Part shown: in pieces, positions 13,410 to 23,814 of the stretch
Position numbering within the stretch: the first letter of the stretch is position 1
Layout: each line of letters begins with the position of its first letter
NCBI RefSeq assembly: GCF_014356525.2
Contig: NC_052508.1
Location: 52,696,442 to 52,760,441, forward strand
Length of the DNA: 64,000 nucleotides
Direction: 5' to 3'
Source: Nilaparvata lugens
Lineage: Eukaryota; Arthropoda; Insecta; Hemiptera; Delphacidae
Program-made: the position numbers and the translations under genes
The notes under the pieces: generated by a model
Seen by the model: only the letters and a program-made list of their open reading frames with translations
Database searches by the model: none
What the model was told of the DNA's origin: nothing

Positions 13410-13846
13410 ATTTGGATTTTTTGTTAAAGAAGTGGAAGAAGAATGAAATTAATTTTCAATAAAAATCCTCATCAATTGGGATTGATGATGAATCAACATA
13501 ATCTCGATTCACAACCTTCGTACTAGAGTTACATACAATCTTTTGACTTGTGTACGTTTAATGTGTACTTGTGTACGTAGAAGTTAGAGGACGAATCAAT
13601 GAAAATATCCACAGTTCTAAGTGTATCCCACACTATATTCATTGATATTTTCATTGATTCGTCCTCTAACTTCTACGTACACAAGTACACATTAAACGTA
13701 CACAAGTCAAAAGATTGTATGTAACTCTAGTACGAAGGTTGTGAATCGAGATTATGTTGATTCATCATCAATCCCAATTGATGAGGATTTTTATTGAAAA
13801 TTAATTTCATTCTTCTTCCACTTCTTTAACAAAAAAATTCAAATAT
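13410..13846. repeat. Long near-perfect inverted repeat, ~200-bp arms
   Basis: The left arm (13410-13609) and right arm (13644-13846) are near-perfect reverse complements, separated by about 34 bases. Arm landmarks are ttgttaaagaagtggaagaa on the left and ttcttccacttctttaacaa on the right. A transcript would fold into a long double-stranded hairpin. There is no open frame of note. It could be a foldback element, an inverted duplication or a hairpin-RNA locus. A palindromic assembly artefact is possible, but the unequal outer flanks argue for real sequence. Confidence 0.9.
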
Positions 13847-13870
13847 TTGTAATGGAATCTTTTCAACCAG

Positions 13871-14056
13871 AAGTTAGACGTGAATCAACCACCACCAACT
13901 TGTCAATTAAGCTGGGACAATACTCCCGTGCACGCGACATGCGACAATATCCAGTTGCATCCAAGTGATTCTTCAAGAACATCGTTATCCAGAGGCTACA
14001 GCTCCACAGTCACAGTCTCTCCAGGAACAGTGTTGCTGGCCATTCACCCTCCTGTT
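13871..14056 (+). CDS. Candidate internal exon, unknown product
   Basis: A 62-codon open segment bounded by a good acceptor (gaatcttttcaaccag/AAG) and a usable donor (CCTGTT/gtgaga), in phase 0 at both ends. Composition is protein-like (Ser/Thr/Pro-rich, two Cys, with a segment SSTVTVSPGTVLLAI) and less AT-rich than the flanks. The frame begins immediately right of the long hairpin. A MITE of the gtgagattcactt family starts 4 bases after the proposed donor. I recognise no family. The Thr/Ser-rich, beta-like pattern would suit an extracellular protein, but that is inference. It is not phase-compatible with the 19062 exon, so at least one further exon would be needed between them. Confidence 0.4.
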
Positions 14057-14060
14057 GTGA

Positions 14061-14150
14061 GAGATTCACTTTGAACTATCAGCATTAATTGAATGGAAAG
14101 CATTAATGTCATTTGTTAGCAATGCTGACGATTTGAAATGAATCTCATGG
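14061..14150. mobile_element. MITE copy next to a candidate splice donor
   Basis: Begins gagattcactttgaactatc and ends gatttgaaatgaatctca, which are inverted relatives. The interior shares cagcattaattgaatggaa with sister copies. A partial relative follows at 14220-14300 (ending cagttgaaagtgattctcag). Confidence 0.6.
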
Positions 14151-14299
14151 TGATACATTTTGCTGTTGCTTACTTTGTTGGCAATGGAAAAATGCCCTTA
14201 CTTGGAGTAGTAAGATCCAGAATGTCAGCATTGGTTATATGGGAGGCAGTGTTGTTATATTTATAAGGAATCCTGACAGTTGAAAGTGATTCTCAGTGT

Positions 14300-17200
14300 A
14301 GTTGGAAGTCATTAGAGAGCCGATTCAACTGACGTGAGCCGGCTGCTGGCTGCTGCATTGGTGGCTGTAAATTGTCTCCCTCAACCAAACAAAACCTCCC
14401 CCCTACGCGCACACACGCGCTAAATTGAAATTCCCAGGTACTCGCCTTCTGTTTCCCTAGCATTCTGCATAATAATATTGTATCTAATAGTGTTTGAATA
14501 TTCAAAACTCGCGAACCGATTCTGTTCACAAACGCAGCCTACTAAGTTAAGTGCAGATCGTGGTAAGTGTATGCAAATAATGCAGGTCTGCTTCGTCTCA
14601 ACTATAAAGAAAGCCCCTTTCTCACCGCCGTGTCACTGGTAGCTCGGTTGCCTTGAATAATGTCAATTACTATTGGACACTGCATTGCAGAGTGCAGAGG
14701 CAAGGTCGTGTGCATTCATTGTGGATCAGGATGCTTCGTTATTTAAACATGTACTGGGGCATCATCTGAGAATTGTTGAAGAAACATCACTGAACATGGT
14801 AATGAACTAGATTGGTATATATACTTGGGTAATGAAGAAACTAAAGTTGAAGAACCGAACGAATTTGATGTTCAAGAGACTTGTTACTCAACTCATAATC
14901 AATAACAGTCACTATAGACTGAGCTCTGTCATAGAGAACCCATTCCTATGCTTATTCCATGGATTGTGTTTCATATTAATTGAGCGTTGTTATTCGTGTA
15001 GCAGAAATTTGAAATTTTTATTTTCTTGTGTAAAATTTTGAGATTTTACAGTAACATTGACCAAAATGGATTAAAATTCACTTGATGGTAGACTTTGTAA
15101 CCAGCTCGAGAAGGATGAGAGGAGGAACATTGTATTTGGCAGGAGTGGATGTGAAAGGTCGAAAAATTTGAAATCTCTGTTTTGAAAATTTGATAACTAT
15201 TGAAATTTAAAATATTACATGCTGTTACACATCATCCATCACTAGTAATCATTCAGTTCAGTTTCCAAGACATTGATAAATGGAATGTTGAAACAGTTTG
15301 AACTAGTTTCCTTTAATCCCAATAAATGGTTGTGTGGTTGATAACCTTAAAGGTTCTGTCCAATTAGGTTTAGGTGAAAAAGGAGAGGTTACGTAGATTA
15401 GATTTGGATTTGTTGATATTTTTCAAATGTGTCGATAATTTTAGATAATAAACACAAATAACGAAAAGTTGGATACTCGTACATTTGAGATATCCCACTT
15501 ACGAATGTGACACCCAGTTTCAAGTCCTAATTTGATAGGGATATCTACTACAACAGTTTCACTCAACTATCACACAGAAAGAAATGTAAGAAATAGAGGT
15601 GGAAAGGAGGTAGGAGAGGAATTTTATCTAGTAAAGTGAAAATATGATTTGAACAAACAACAAACACAGTATCACAGTAATTAATACCAGGCCATGTTTT
15701 TATGTTGGAGTGTTAATACATTGTTCAACCCGTATAAGAAACAAACACTCGTAATAATTATCACGTATGTTGCTATGTAGGTAGCTGGTTGCTACCGCTA
15801 TCGGCACAGCATGCTATCGTAGCATAATTCGACCTCGATTTCGAATCTGAGTTATCAGTTATTAGTTAGCAATCAGTTATTTGGGGTTCTGCGTTTCCAT
15901 TTGGAAGGTACAACTTGTATCTTCTGTATGGGAGTGTATATCTTGTGGCGTCGATAAAATAGTAAATCAACTAGTTGAAAGTCAACTACATTGTAACGAA
16001 ACAGGCATGAGCAGTTTTTCTTGTCAGTGCTAATTCTCCACCCACACAGAATGGTGTTTCAAGAATTTGTAGATTAACGATCAGAAGTGATTTTCGAATG
16101 GATTTGGATAGTGAAAATAATTTATTTGAAATACATTGTTTGTAATTATTGAGCATGTATTTATTGATATATCAAGCATGGATGAAGTCTATATTCTAAA
16201 TGAATTCATCCAAAGAGAAATGTTTTTCTAACTAGGTATGCAGTCAATTACCATAGACTTTCATCAGAAATACACCGAGAGTTTTGGTGTTGAAGATATT
16301 CAAAAAACACCACAACATAAACAATTTTCTTAATCAGACAGTCTACCAACCACAACACTCTACACCATTGTTACCACAAAACAGTGATCCCCATGCATAG
16401 TGAGTAGCGGTACATACTTTCAAATGATTCTGGACTCCTTATAAGCTAACAACACCTCATTTGTAGACATTCCACCTAACTAGGACTCTGAATAAGGGAA
16501 ATATAAGGCTACAGCTGAGAAGGAATTTTCCTGAGCAGATACAGTAGTCCCAGCGAATCATAAAGTAATAGTCTGTGGTTTTATACGATAACAACTATCA
16601 GTTGCGCTTTCAGATTTTAGTTTGTTTTTTTGGTCCTTCAAAATTACGAGTTAAATTCACGAGACTAAACTACACAGTCCTTTTTTGGAATGTGTGTAAC
16701 CTTATCTAAATTTGGGAGAGGAATAGCACAAAGTTACTTATTTTTTCTCTCCTTATCTTCTTAATGATGTACCGTACTTATTGTATGAATCAATAAAGTC
16801 TGATTTAGCTCCCTCCAAGCTTACATGGATCACGTGTCCATATGCTTACATGGTCTGATGAGTGGAAATCGTGAAGTAATAGACAAAAAATAGTTTTCTC
16901 ATTGTTCAAACTTAATTAATGGAGAATAAAAATTGGCAAAATATTTCAGTTTCATATTACTATAAATGTTTTCATGATTTATAGATTATAGAAGTTTTAG
17001 CCTAATTATTTTCTCTTTTAAAATAATAATTATTATGATAGCTTATCATATAACAATTGATATTCAATCAGATAAAAAATCACACCATAACACACTATTG
17101 AGTAACAAATCAATGGTTTCGTACATCAGAATTGAGTCTTTACAATGACGTGGAAGCAGTGGCCAATGAGAGAGCAATGTAGGCGTGGACTTGCATCTAG

Positions 17201-17620
17201 CAGCTGAAGCCTCCTCACATGGGATTGGTCGTTCAGTCAGATAGTTCAGCTATCAGCTGACGAATTTGAGTCCACCCACACAATTAAAGTGATAGTTCTG
17301 TAATTTGCTTGTTTCAAACATACTTATTTCATTGCTATTGAAATTTAATTCAAATGGGGGTATGAATGGTGAATATGGTACCTACTGTAGTTCTGTATTT
17401 TCTTATAAAATAGTTGATTGAAAAAATCTAAATGAGTTAATTTTGAAACGTGATTTTCTGATTAATCTGTAAGGTTTATTATAAAATGCGTATATTCTCA
17501 TTTTATTTTTAGATCTGTGTATATTACTCTAGCATAACAGATCTTATCCAATATCGATAACTTCTTCCAAACTTACTATTTGTCATTGTAATTCAATCTC
17601 ATCACTATTGAATTATTACA
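14300..17620. other. Gene-free stretch
   Basis: AT-rich sequence with no convincing exon. A less AT-rich patch at 14330-14720 is open on the minus strand for under 80 codons but has no domain or splice context. Confidence 0.5.
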
Positions 17621-17777
17621 ATGATTGTTCATTTATTTGGCCTATACATAGGCATATAATGGATTATGATCTAGAGAAAACTACAGGTTCCTCCCAGAAT
17701 ATGTCTCCTCCCAAATTTTTATAAGTGCATAGTTCCAAGAAGTAGATTATGACAATAATTTTCATTCCAATCTCTAT

Positions 17778-18063
17778 ATCTCATATCATAGAGAAACAAT
17801 AGCGTAAGTAGATATCCCATGGTATAGGGAATTTATGTCGCAACTTTTACTGTTATCTCAAGCCGATTACTGTCGATTATTGTGAATTTTTACTGTTTTG
17901 TTGGGGTGATAGTGTATGAACAGCACAATTTGAGTGACTACCAGCGTCACACAGCTGCATAGGAAAGAGCTACGTGAACTATCGGCTTGGGATAACAGTA
18001 AAAGTTGCGACATAAACACCCTATACCATGCTATCGTTTCTCTATGCTCATATTGAGATAGAG
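17778..18063. mobile_element. Foldback MITE with ~90-bp terminal inverted repeats
   Basis: The left arm (17778-17869, including catagagaaacaatagcgta and gtcgcaacttttactgttat) is matched inverted by 17978-18063. About 110 bp of unrelated sequence separates the arms. No coding capacity. A shorter element with the same terminal motif is at 25051-25094. Confidence 0.8.
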
Positions 18064-18824
18064 AGCAGTGATTTCAGTAATGATATACCTACTTAGTATA
18101 CATAGTGTACTTAATACTCATCAGTCTGTATATTCCTTACCTATTTAATTAAGTTACTCAGTTCCATTTATTTTTGAAAAACATCGTGAATCGAGCTCCT
18201 ACATGTTTACTCAGTCTCTAGGATATCTATTTCAGGAAGCGTCTAGAGTTACACAGTTGTAATTTTTCGACACTCGCTTGAGTTAAATTAATTTAACGAC
18301 GATCATTATTTATTTCTCCTGAGAGAAGAAGATTAGTTAACGGTTGCTTAGTGGGATGTTGGAATTCTTCTGACAAGCCGTGGGCAGTGAGATAAACAAC
18401 TGGACACATCCATGTGTAGATTAGAATCCCCATAAACAACTGAACCAACCATTAAAAACATGAAAGATCAATAGTGTGGCCGATTTTTACCTATTAAGAT
18501 TCGTTGAAAATGTCACTTCTAATGGATGAGTGAATTTATTGACAAATAAATGTGGGCTCGTTACTCCATTATGAACTGATAGAGACTTTAGATTTTGTTT
18601 TTTAGAGAGTCCTGGCATAATTTCAAGACGAGAGGTCCTTTAAAATAGTCTCTACCAACAGTATAGGTTTAGTACAAGGACGTAGCTTATAGAATATACA
18701 GTCTACCCATATAATCCAAGATCACACAGCCTTTCAGCTAAAATACTTAATGTTTTCACTAGTAAGTCAATGGAAACTTTCAAAATAATATAGAATGTCA
18801 ATCTCTTACAATAATGTCTTATCT

Positions 18825-18970
18825 CGCGCCTCTCCCGTGTTTCGGATGGACACGTTAACTGTCGGCTGCCTGAGAAGCAGTCGTTAGGTCATGTCAGAGG
18901 CCTTGGAATCGATCAGTTAGACCAGAAAACTCTGACATCAGACCTGAGCTGGCCTGATAATGATAAAAAA
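18825..18970 (+). mobile_element. Probable 3' end of a LINE
   Basis: The segment from ttcggatggacacgttaact through cagtcgttaggtcatgtcag to ctgagctggcctgataatga resembles, from memory, the conserved 3' region of insect LINEs, and it ends in an A/T-rich simple tail (gataatgataaaaaatc). No reverse-transcriptase coding remains here. A database match would be needed to confirm this. Confidence 0.35.
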
Positions 18971-19061
18971 TCACTCCAATTATTATTATTATGATACTCT
19001 AACCTAGTGATTTATTAGTTACTTCCTGATTTTAATTTCTTTTACGCCTTTCTTGTTTCAG

Positions 19062-19147
19062 ATGATTCCTATGACAAGGCTCAGCCACCATACAACATAG
19101 GCCCACTAGACAAACTCAAATACACTGTGACTAAGCAAGTTAAATGA
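19062..19147 (+). CDS. Terminal coding exon, unknown product
   Basis: A strong acceptor (acgcctttcttgtttcag) precedes 28 in-frame codons ending in TGA at 19145-19147. The first codon is completed by one base from an upstream exon. The peptide (…YDKAQPPYNIGPLDKLKYTV…) has clear codon periodicity, with most codons starting with a purine. An AATAAA signal at 19181-19186, 34 bases past the stop, fits a gene end. I do not recognise the protein. It is the best-supported single host exon in the first third of the window. Upstream exons were not identified with confidence; 13871-14056 could belong to the same gene only with an intervening exon. Confidence 0.55.
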
Positions 19148-19180
19148 AAAAATCTTGAACAAAAGACCTATTAACTGAAA

Positions 19181-19186
19181 AATAAA
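19181..19186 (+). terminator. Poly(A) signal AATAAA
   Basis: AATAAA 34 bases after the stop codon of the terminal exon at 19062-19147. Confidence 0.45.
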
Positions 19187-19589
19187 AACTGAATCTATGG
19201 ATTTAATTAATTGTAATAAAAATTCAGATTCATCAGACATTTGATTTAAGACGAACAACAATTTCCACAGAACAATCACATTCGAGGGAACCAGGAATAG
19301 CTGTGAACTACACCAAAGTGCACTCTAATAGAATTAATTTCAAAATCGACCCTTAAAAACACTATGGAAATTGAAACTACTGTTCATTATAGAAGTTGAA
19401 ACTGCTGGACAATACAAAATTATTTTTATATATTACTCCACACAAAAGCCAAATCAGACTTTGTGTCCTAACAAAATAGGTGAATGAACTTTTTCGGACA
19501 TTCCAGTACTAACAGTTTTGACAAACTCCTATTCACGTGAAAAACTGCTGTCACACGGGAGATTCTTTTGGGTGATTGGCTACGATGCT

Positions 19590-19665
19590 GGTGAGATGGT
19601 TGCTCAGCTGATGAAATGGTTGCTCAGCTGCTAAGATGGTTGCTCAGCTGGTGAGATGGTTGCTA
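19590..19665. repeat. ~20-bp tandem repeat before an exon
   Basis: Several imperfect copies of gatggttgctcagctg(g/a)tga, ending right at the acceptor of the 19678 exon. Confidence 0.75.
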
Positions 19666-19677
19666 TGCTGTTGCCAG

Positions 19678-19812
19678 ACCAGACCTATGAGGAAGCATCA
19701 GCCGAGTTGGCCGTGCTGTTTGGCTTTCTGGCGCGACATCGCATCAGGCCTGAGTTCTTCTGTCGCTATCGCCAGCATTTGCGCGTTTGCCAGGAGCGAA
19801 ATCTGGTGTCAG
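19678..19812 (+). CDS. Candidate internal exon, unknown product
   Basis: A 135-bp segment between an acceptor (gctatgctgttgccag) and a consensus donor (tcag/gtaagac), starting and ending in phase 1, so it could be skipped without a frameshift. It is GC-rich against AT-rich flanks and reads as a helical, charged peptide (…YEEASAELAVLFGFLARHRI… then a run with several Arg, Phe, Tyr and Cys). It needs one base from the upstream exon, as does the terminal exon at 19062-19147, so both could be spliced from the same donor as alternative ends of one gene. No family is recognised. No following exon was found within the next few kilobases. Confidence 0.5.
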
Positions 19813-20059
19813 GTAAGACAATCAATTCTAATTGTCATAGATAATGCTTATCAAAATTGTTATTGAATTACAGAAAGTAATAACTTTTTAGAGTATAGAA
19901 TATTTATATCGTCGCTCAAGGACCGTCATTTCAGTCATTTATAAAGTGCCACTATGCAGTATACTAGAAGTATATATGAGTAGTGTACTAGATAATCGTT
20001 CATGTCGTCACCATAATTGTCTAAAAATTCAATTCAATTTGATGTCGACTATATATTTA

Positions 20060-20170
20060 TTTATTTCATTGACAATATTACAAATCATAAATATAATATG
20101 ATTGGGAGAAGACAACAGGCATAGCCCAAAACTGTCTTCTCCCAAATTTTTACAAATAGAAGTTTCAAAA
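20060..20170 (-). mobile_element. Non-LTR retroelement tail with conserved hairpin
   Basis: Read on the minus strand, this ends in an A-rich tail (tcaatgaaataaataaa). Just inside is a stem formed by ttgggagaagaca and tgtcttctcccaa around a loop containing ggcatagcccaaaac. Related tails occur near 17622-17750, 34767-34860 and 37438-37525. Confidence 0.55.
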
Positions 20171-21060
20171 AAGAATAAGGTTAAGATTTCACTTTCACTT
20201 CAAAAAGTTCAATTTCCACTTGAAAACTAATGACTAAACTAAAAATTTTGAATTTTGATATTTAAAAACTGATTAAAAACAAAAATATTTTACTCAAATT
20301 GGAAATTTTTGAGTAATTTTGCAAAATTTTGAGCCAGAAAATAAACACAACTTCACTATAGCTGATATGTGCTCTATATAACCTAAACAATCTCAAATTA
20401 ATAAATTGTGTCAGCTCAAACCTCAAATCAAGTTTATAACCGAAAATAGATTACTTCAACTTTGACTAGGAGAAATTCGACTAGATAAGGTGCATATAGA
20501 TTTATGTGCCACGAACACGCGCATTTCACTTCTCATCAGGTGTTATAATGCTTATTATAACTGTATATAACTGTTTTCGGACAAATACAAACATAATAAA
20601 ACAGTATCAGCTGATGAAAAGTGGAATACGCATAAGTCAGTACGCACCGTATTATACCTAGTCCAATGTCTCCTAGTCAAAGATGATGTAATGCATTTTC
20701 GGCTATAAACTTGATTTGAGGTTTGAGCTGACACAAATATTAATTTGAAACTGTTTAGGTTAAATAGCTGAAATCTTGGCTGTGAAATCAAAATGAATTG
20801 AATTACCGATTCAAAGTATGAAGTAGAATCTTATCAAAGATTCATCATTGAGATGAGTCAAGTTAGATTTTGTTCAGATACCAGGTCATTTCTCGGTATG
20901 ACATACATTTGAAATTGATAGTAAATATATGACGATGTAAGAACAATCGAAATATGTAGTGTCATCATCCAGTATAAGATCTCGATCGTAGAGATATTAC
21001 ACTAGTGATATTATAACCCCAATGAAACAATATTTTATCACAGTACAATAACCTCCTTCA
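20170..21060. other. Gene-free stretch
   Basis: AT-rich. Two short segments are inverted relatives of one another (gaggtttgagctgacaca at about 20718 and tgtcagctcaaacctcaaat at about 20407), together with aggagaaattcgac-type flanks. No gene is supported. Confidence 0.4.
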
Positions 21061-21065
21061 ATTCA

Positions 21066-21297
21066 CTAAAGCCGAACAACTCTTTCTCTCAACAAGCACC
21101 CAAACATCCGGTCTTGTTGGCAGAAAAACGTCAAGAAATCCAGATGGCACAAGTTAATGGTTTGCTGCTGAATTGTTCGAATCGCAATGAGCATCGAGGG
21201 ATCGAGCATTGAGAATGAAGGTGCATTCCTGGTGCTGCACAGCACGGCAGAGAGGGAAAGTTTTTTATCTCCCTCCCGGCTTGGAGACGCTGCAATA
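21066..21297. other. Coding-like island of uncertain strand
   Basis: A GC-raised island next to a MITE. On the plus strand a good acceptor (catccggtcttgttggcag) leads into one frame that stops after about 28 codons, and a second frame (ATG at 21189) is open to the MITE edge at 21297. The minus strand is open for 80 codons across the whole island. No domain is recognised in any reading. It could be a broken exon, or chance openness. Confidence 0.2.
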
Positions 21298-21388
21298 GTG
21301 AGATTCACTTCAATCTGTCAGCATTGGTTGGATAGGAAGCTCTGATGTTGTTTATAAGGGAGGCTGACAGTTGAAAGTGAATGTCAGT
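21298..21388. mobile_element. MITE copy, gtgagattcactt family
   Basis: Starts gtgagattcacttcaatctg after TA and ends gacagttgaaagtgaatgtc followed by agTA. It contains the family core cagcattggttggatagga. The TA on both sides suggests a TA target duplication. Confidence 0.65.
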
Positions 21389-21469
21389 AAAGCTGTCCGC
21401 TACTGGTCTTCAAGACAGACAGACGGCAGAAGACAGACAGGCGATGGCTTGTTGGAGATAGGTAGTGGA

Positions 21470-22960
21470 AAGATGGAGATGGAGGAGAAGGAAGAGGTGG
21501 AAGAGAAGGAGGAGGGGGAAGAGGAGAATGAGAAGGGGGAGGAGAAGAAGAAGGAGGATGAGAAGCAGAAAGAGGAGGAGACGGAGAAAGGGGTGGAAGT
21601 GAAGGAGGAGGAAGGGAGGGAGGATGATCAGGAGAAAAAAAGACAATAAGAGAGTCAAGTTGATAAGGTTGATGAGAAGAGACAGGAAAGGAAAATATAT
21701 GTGAGTGGTGGAAAGGAGAAAAAGAGTGAATGAGGAGATTGAGGTAAGACAAGAAGAAAGTAATGACTAAAATGATCATGTTGGTAGAGGAAAGGCAGAA
21801 ATAAGAATAGCAATGAAAAGAAAAGAGAAAAGGAGTCAAAAAGAAGAGCAAGGGAACGCTAGGGGAGGCGGATGAAATAATACAGAGAAGGAAAAGGAAA
21901 GATTAATATCCAGATAGATTAGATGATTGGAGAAGATGGAGAAGAAAATAAGGTGGTTATGGAATTGAGTAATAATATTACTCTTGAGAAAAATAGTTGA
22001 ACAATAATATTTAAAATAGATCAAAAATAAGAAATGGAAGGAAACAGAATATGAGGGAAGTGAAGAACAGGAGTTTGAGGGAAAGAAAGGGCAGGTTTAA
22101 GGTATGTATAAATATTAGAACATAATACATGATAGATATCAAAATAGGAAATATGGGAAGATACAAGACGAAACGGAAAATAACTGAGGAAAGGAAAAAT
22201 AGTGTGAAGACTAGGAAAAGAAGTTGCAGTAGGACAAGAAAAAGGGGATGAACTATTCATAGAAACAATGAAGAAAATTAGGGAAAATCCGAGAATAAAA
22301 GAATGAGGGGATCAAAGTAGAATAAGATGAAAGGTAGAAAGCTTGAAGAGGGAAATAGTACAGTAACAGAGTTTTCTGGAGAGAATCGAAGGAGAGAATC
22401 AGGAGGATTCAATAATCCAGAATACGTTCAACGATGAAGAATGATAAGAAAGGGTTAGAACTAAACTGGGACTGTACGTACTCCTATAAAAAGATTTATT
22501 GATTATTAATTTGCTGCCTTTATTTAAAACTTAGGAGGTCGAAGTTAGTGCATAGCCAGCCCTCTCTTTCACTTAACCCTCCATAGAAGAAGAAAGGGAA
22601 GTAGAGGTAGTGGTAGAAGGATACAGAGAAAAGCTAGATCAAAAGAAAACAATAATATAGTATTTGAAAATTAAGATGAGTACCAGAAGGAGCTGGATAA
22701 ATGAAAAGAGGGAAAGGAGTAAAATATAGAAGATTAAAAGGAGGAGCTAGAAGATACCAAGAACAAGAAGAAACAGGGAGAGAGAGGCGAATAACTCAAA
22801 GAAGGGAAGCGATTGGTGGTAGAGGGAGAATGAGAAGCGGAAAAGAGAAGAATCATTGACGGGAGAAAAGAAGCAGCAAACAGTGGAGAAGTAGTCAACC
22901 GTCTTGAGCAGATCTGGTCGTAATTGGTGCAGGTGACTTGGGACACGCTGACTTGGTGAC
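21470..22960. repeat. Purine-rich low-complexity region
   Basis: The plus strand is dominated by A and G (ggaggagaaggaagagg units, strongest at 21470-21650), continuing more loosely to about 22960. Long Ser/Pro- or Leu-rich frames on the minus strand and Glu/Lys-rich ones on the plus strand are compositional. No gene is supported. Confidence 0.8.
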
Positions 22961-22992
22961 GTTGACTGACTAGTCACTGTGTAAGATCTTAC

Positions 22993-23138
22993 CGATCTCC
23001 CTTCAGCTTGTTTGCCAGGAGATTGATGGCCCTTCCTATACTTCTATGCAGATCGCTGCAGCCACAATAAATATCTCCTCCAAACAAAGAGATGTCTCCG
23101 ACCACTCTTCCTTTTACATAGTTTTCTGCCTCGCCGGT
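22993..23138 (-). CDS. Candidate exon (minus strand), unknown product
   Basis: About 48 codons open between an in-frame TAG that doubles as an acceptor AG (cttgaaacgtag) and a consensus donor (agatcg/gtaagatc). The peptide (…VVGDISLFGGDIYCGCSDLH…) has strong purine-first codon bias, which favours this strand. The other strand is also open over the same bases, with an acceptor (gatctcccttcag) and donor (ttcag/gtgatg), so the coding strand is not certain. No family is recognised, and no neighbouring exon of matching phase was found. Confidence 0.35.
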
Positions 23139-23592
23139 CTACGTTTCAAGTGTATTTCAGGTGATGGGTCGTTGATGGTTTCGCATCAACGGGTCTAAAC
23201 AGTTTCTCGAGAAACTAGTTGAAGAATGTAACATGTTTCGTCAAAGGAAATTTTGCATTCAACACAAAACGTTTAATTAAATTCTTTTTTATTTTAGAAC
23301 AGAGTTTTCATTTTTTAGGCTTGCTTCTCAATAAAGTCAAGGTTTGCATTGTAAATTGATTGATTTACCAACGGATCTTTTGTTTAAAAGCAGTAAATGG
23401 TGAATATTTCACAATTTTATGCATCAGTTAGAACCAAGGAATTTAGAGTAAAAAAATCTTTCAACCAAAAATCTGAATTCTTGATGCCTTGGATGAAACT
23501 GTTAACCTGAAAGTTAAATAATTGGATTTATGATATCTAAATCAAGTACACAGGTAATATCTTCAAAATTCATTATTTCGTATTCCAATGCT

Positions 23593-23813
23593 CTATAGTG
23601 AGGTCCACGTTATAATGACAGTGGATAAAGATAGAAGAATAGCGATGCCGATTCTCTGCATTAATTAATCATATTTCTACACTGTCAAAAACATAATTGG
23701 CACCGTTGTGGACCTAGAAAAGGATACTACCACCGGCTTTGTCGAATGATAGACAAGGATAGCAAAACCAAAGTTGATCAAATACTGTCATTATAACGTG
23801 GACCTCACTATAG
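23593..23813. mobile_element. MITE with perfect 30-bp terminal inverted repeats
   Basis: The first 30 bases (ctatagtgaggtccacgtta…) and last 30 are exact reverse complements. Total length is 221 bp with no coding capacity. Flanking TA dinucleotides fit a TA target site, as in Tc1/mariner-type MITEs. Diverged relatives end at 28977 and 42683. Confidence 0.9.
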
Positions 23814-23814
23814 C

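Noticed and set aside
21371..22260. Glu/Lys-rich and Ser/Pro/Leu-rich frames
   Set aside because: Explained by purine-rich low-complexity DNA.
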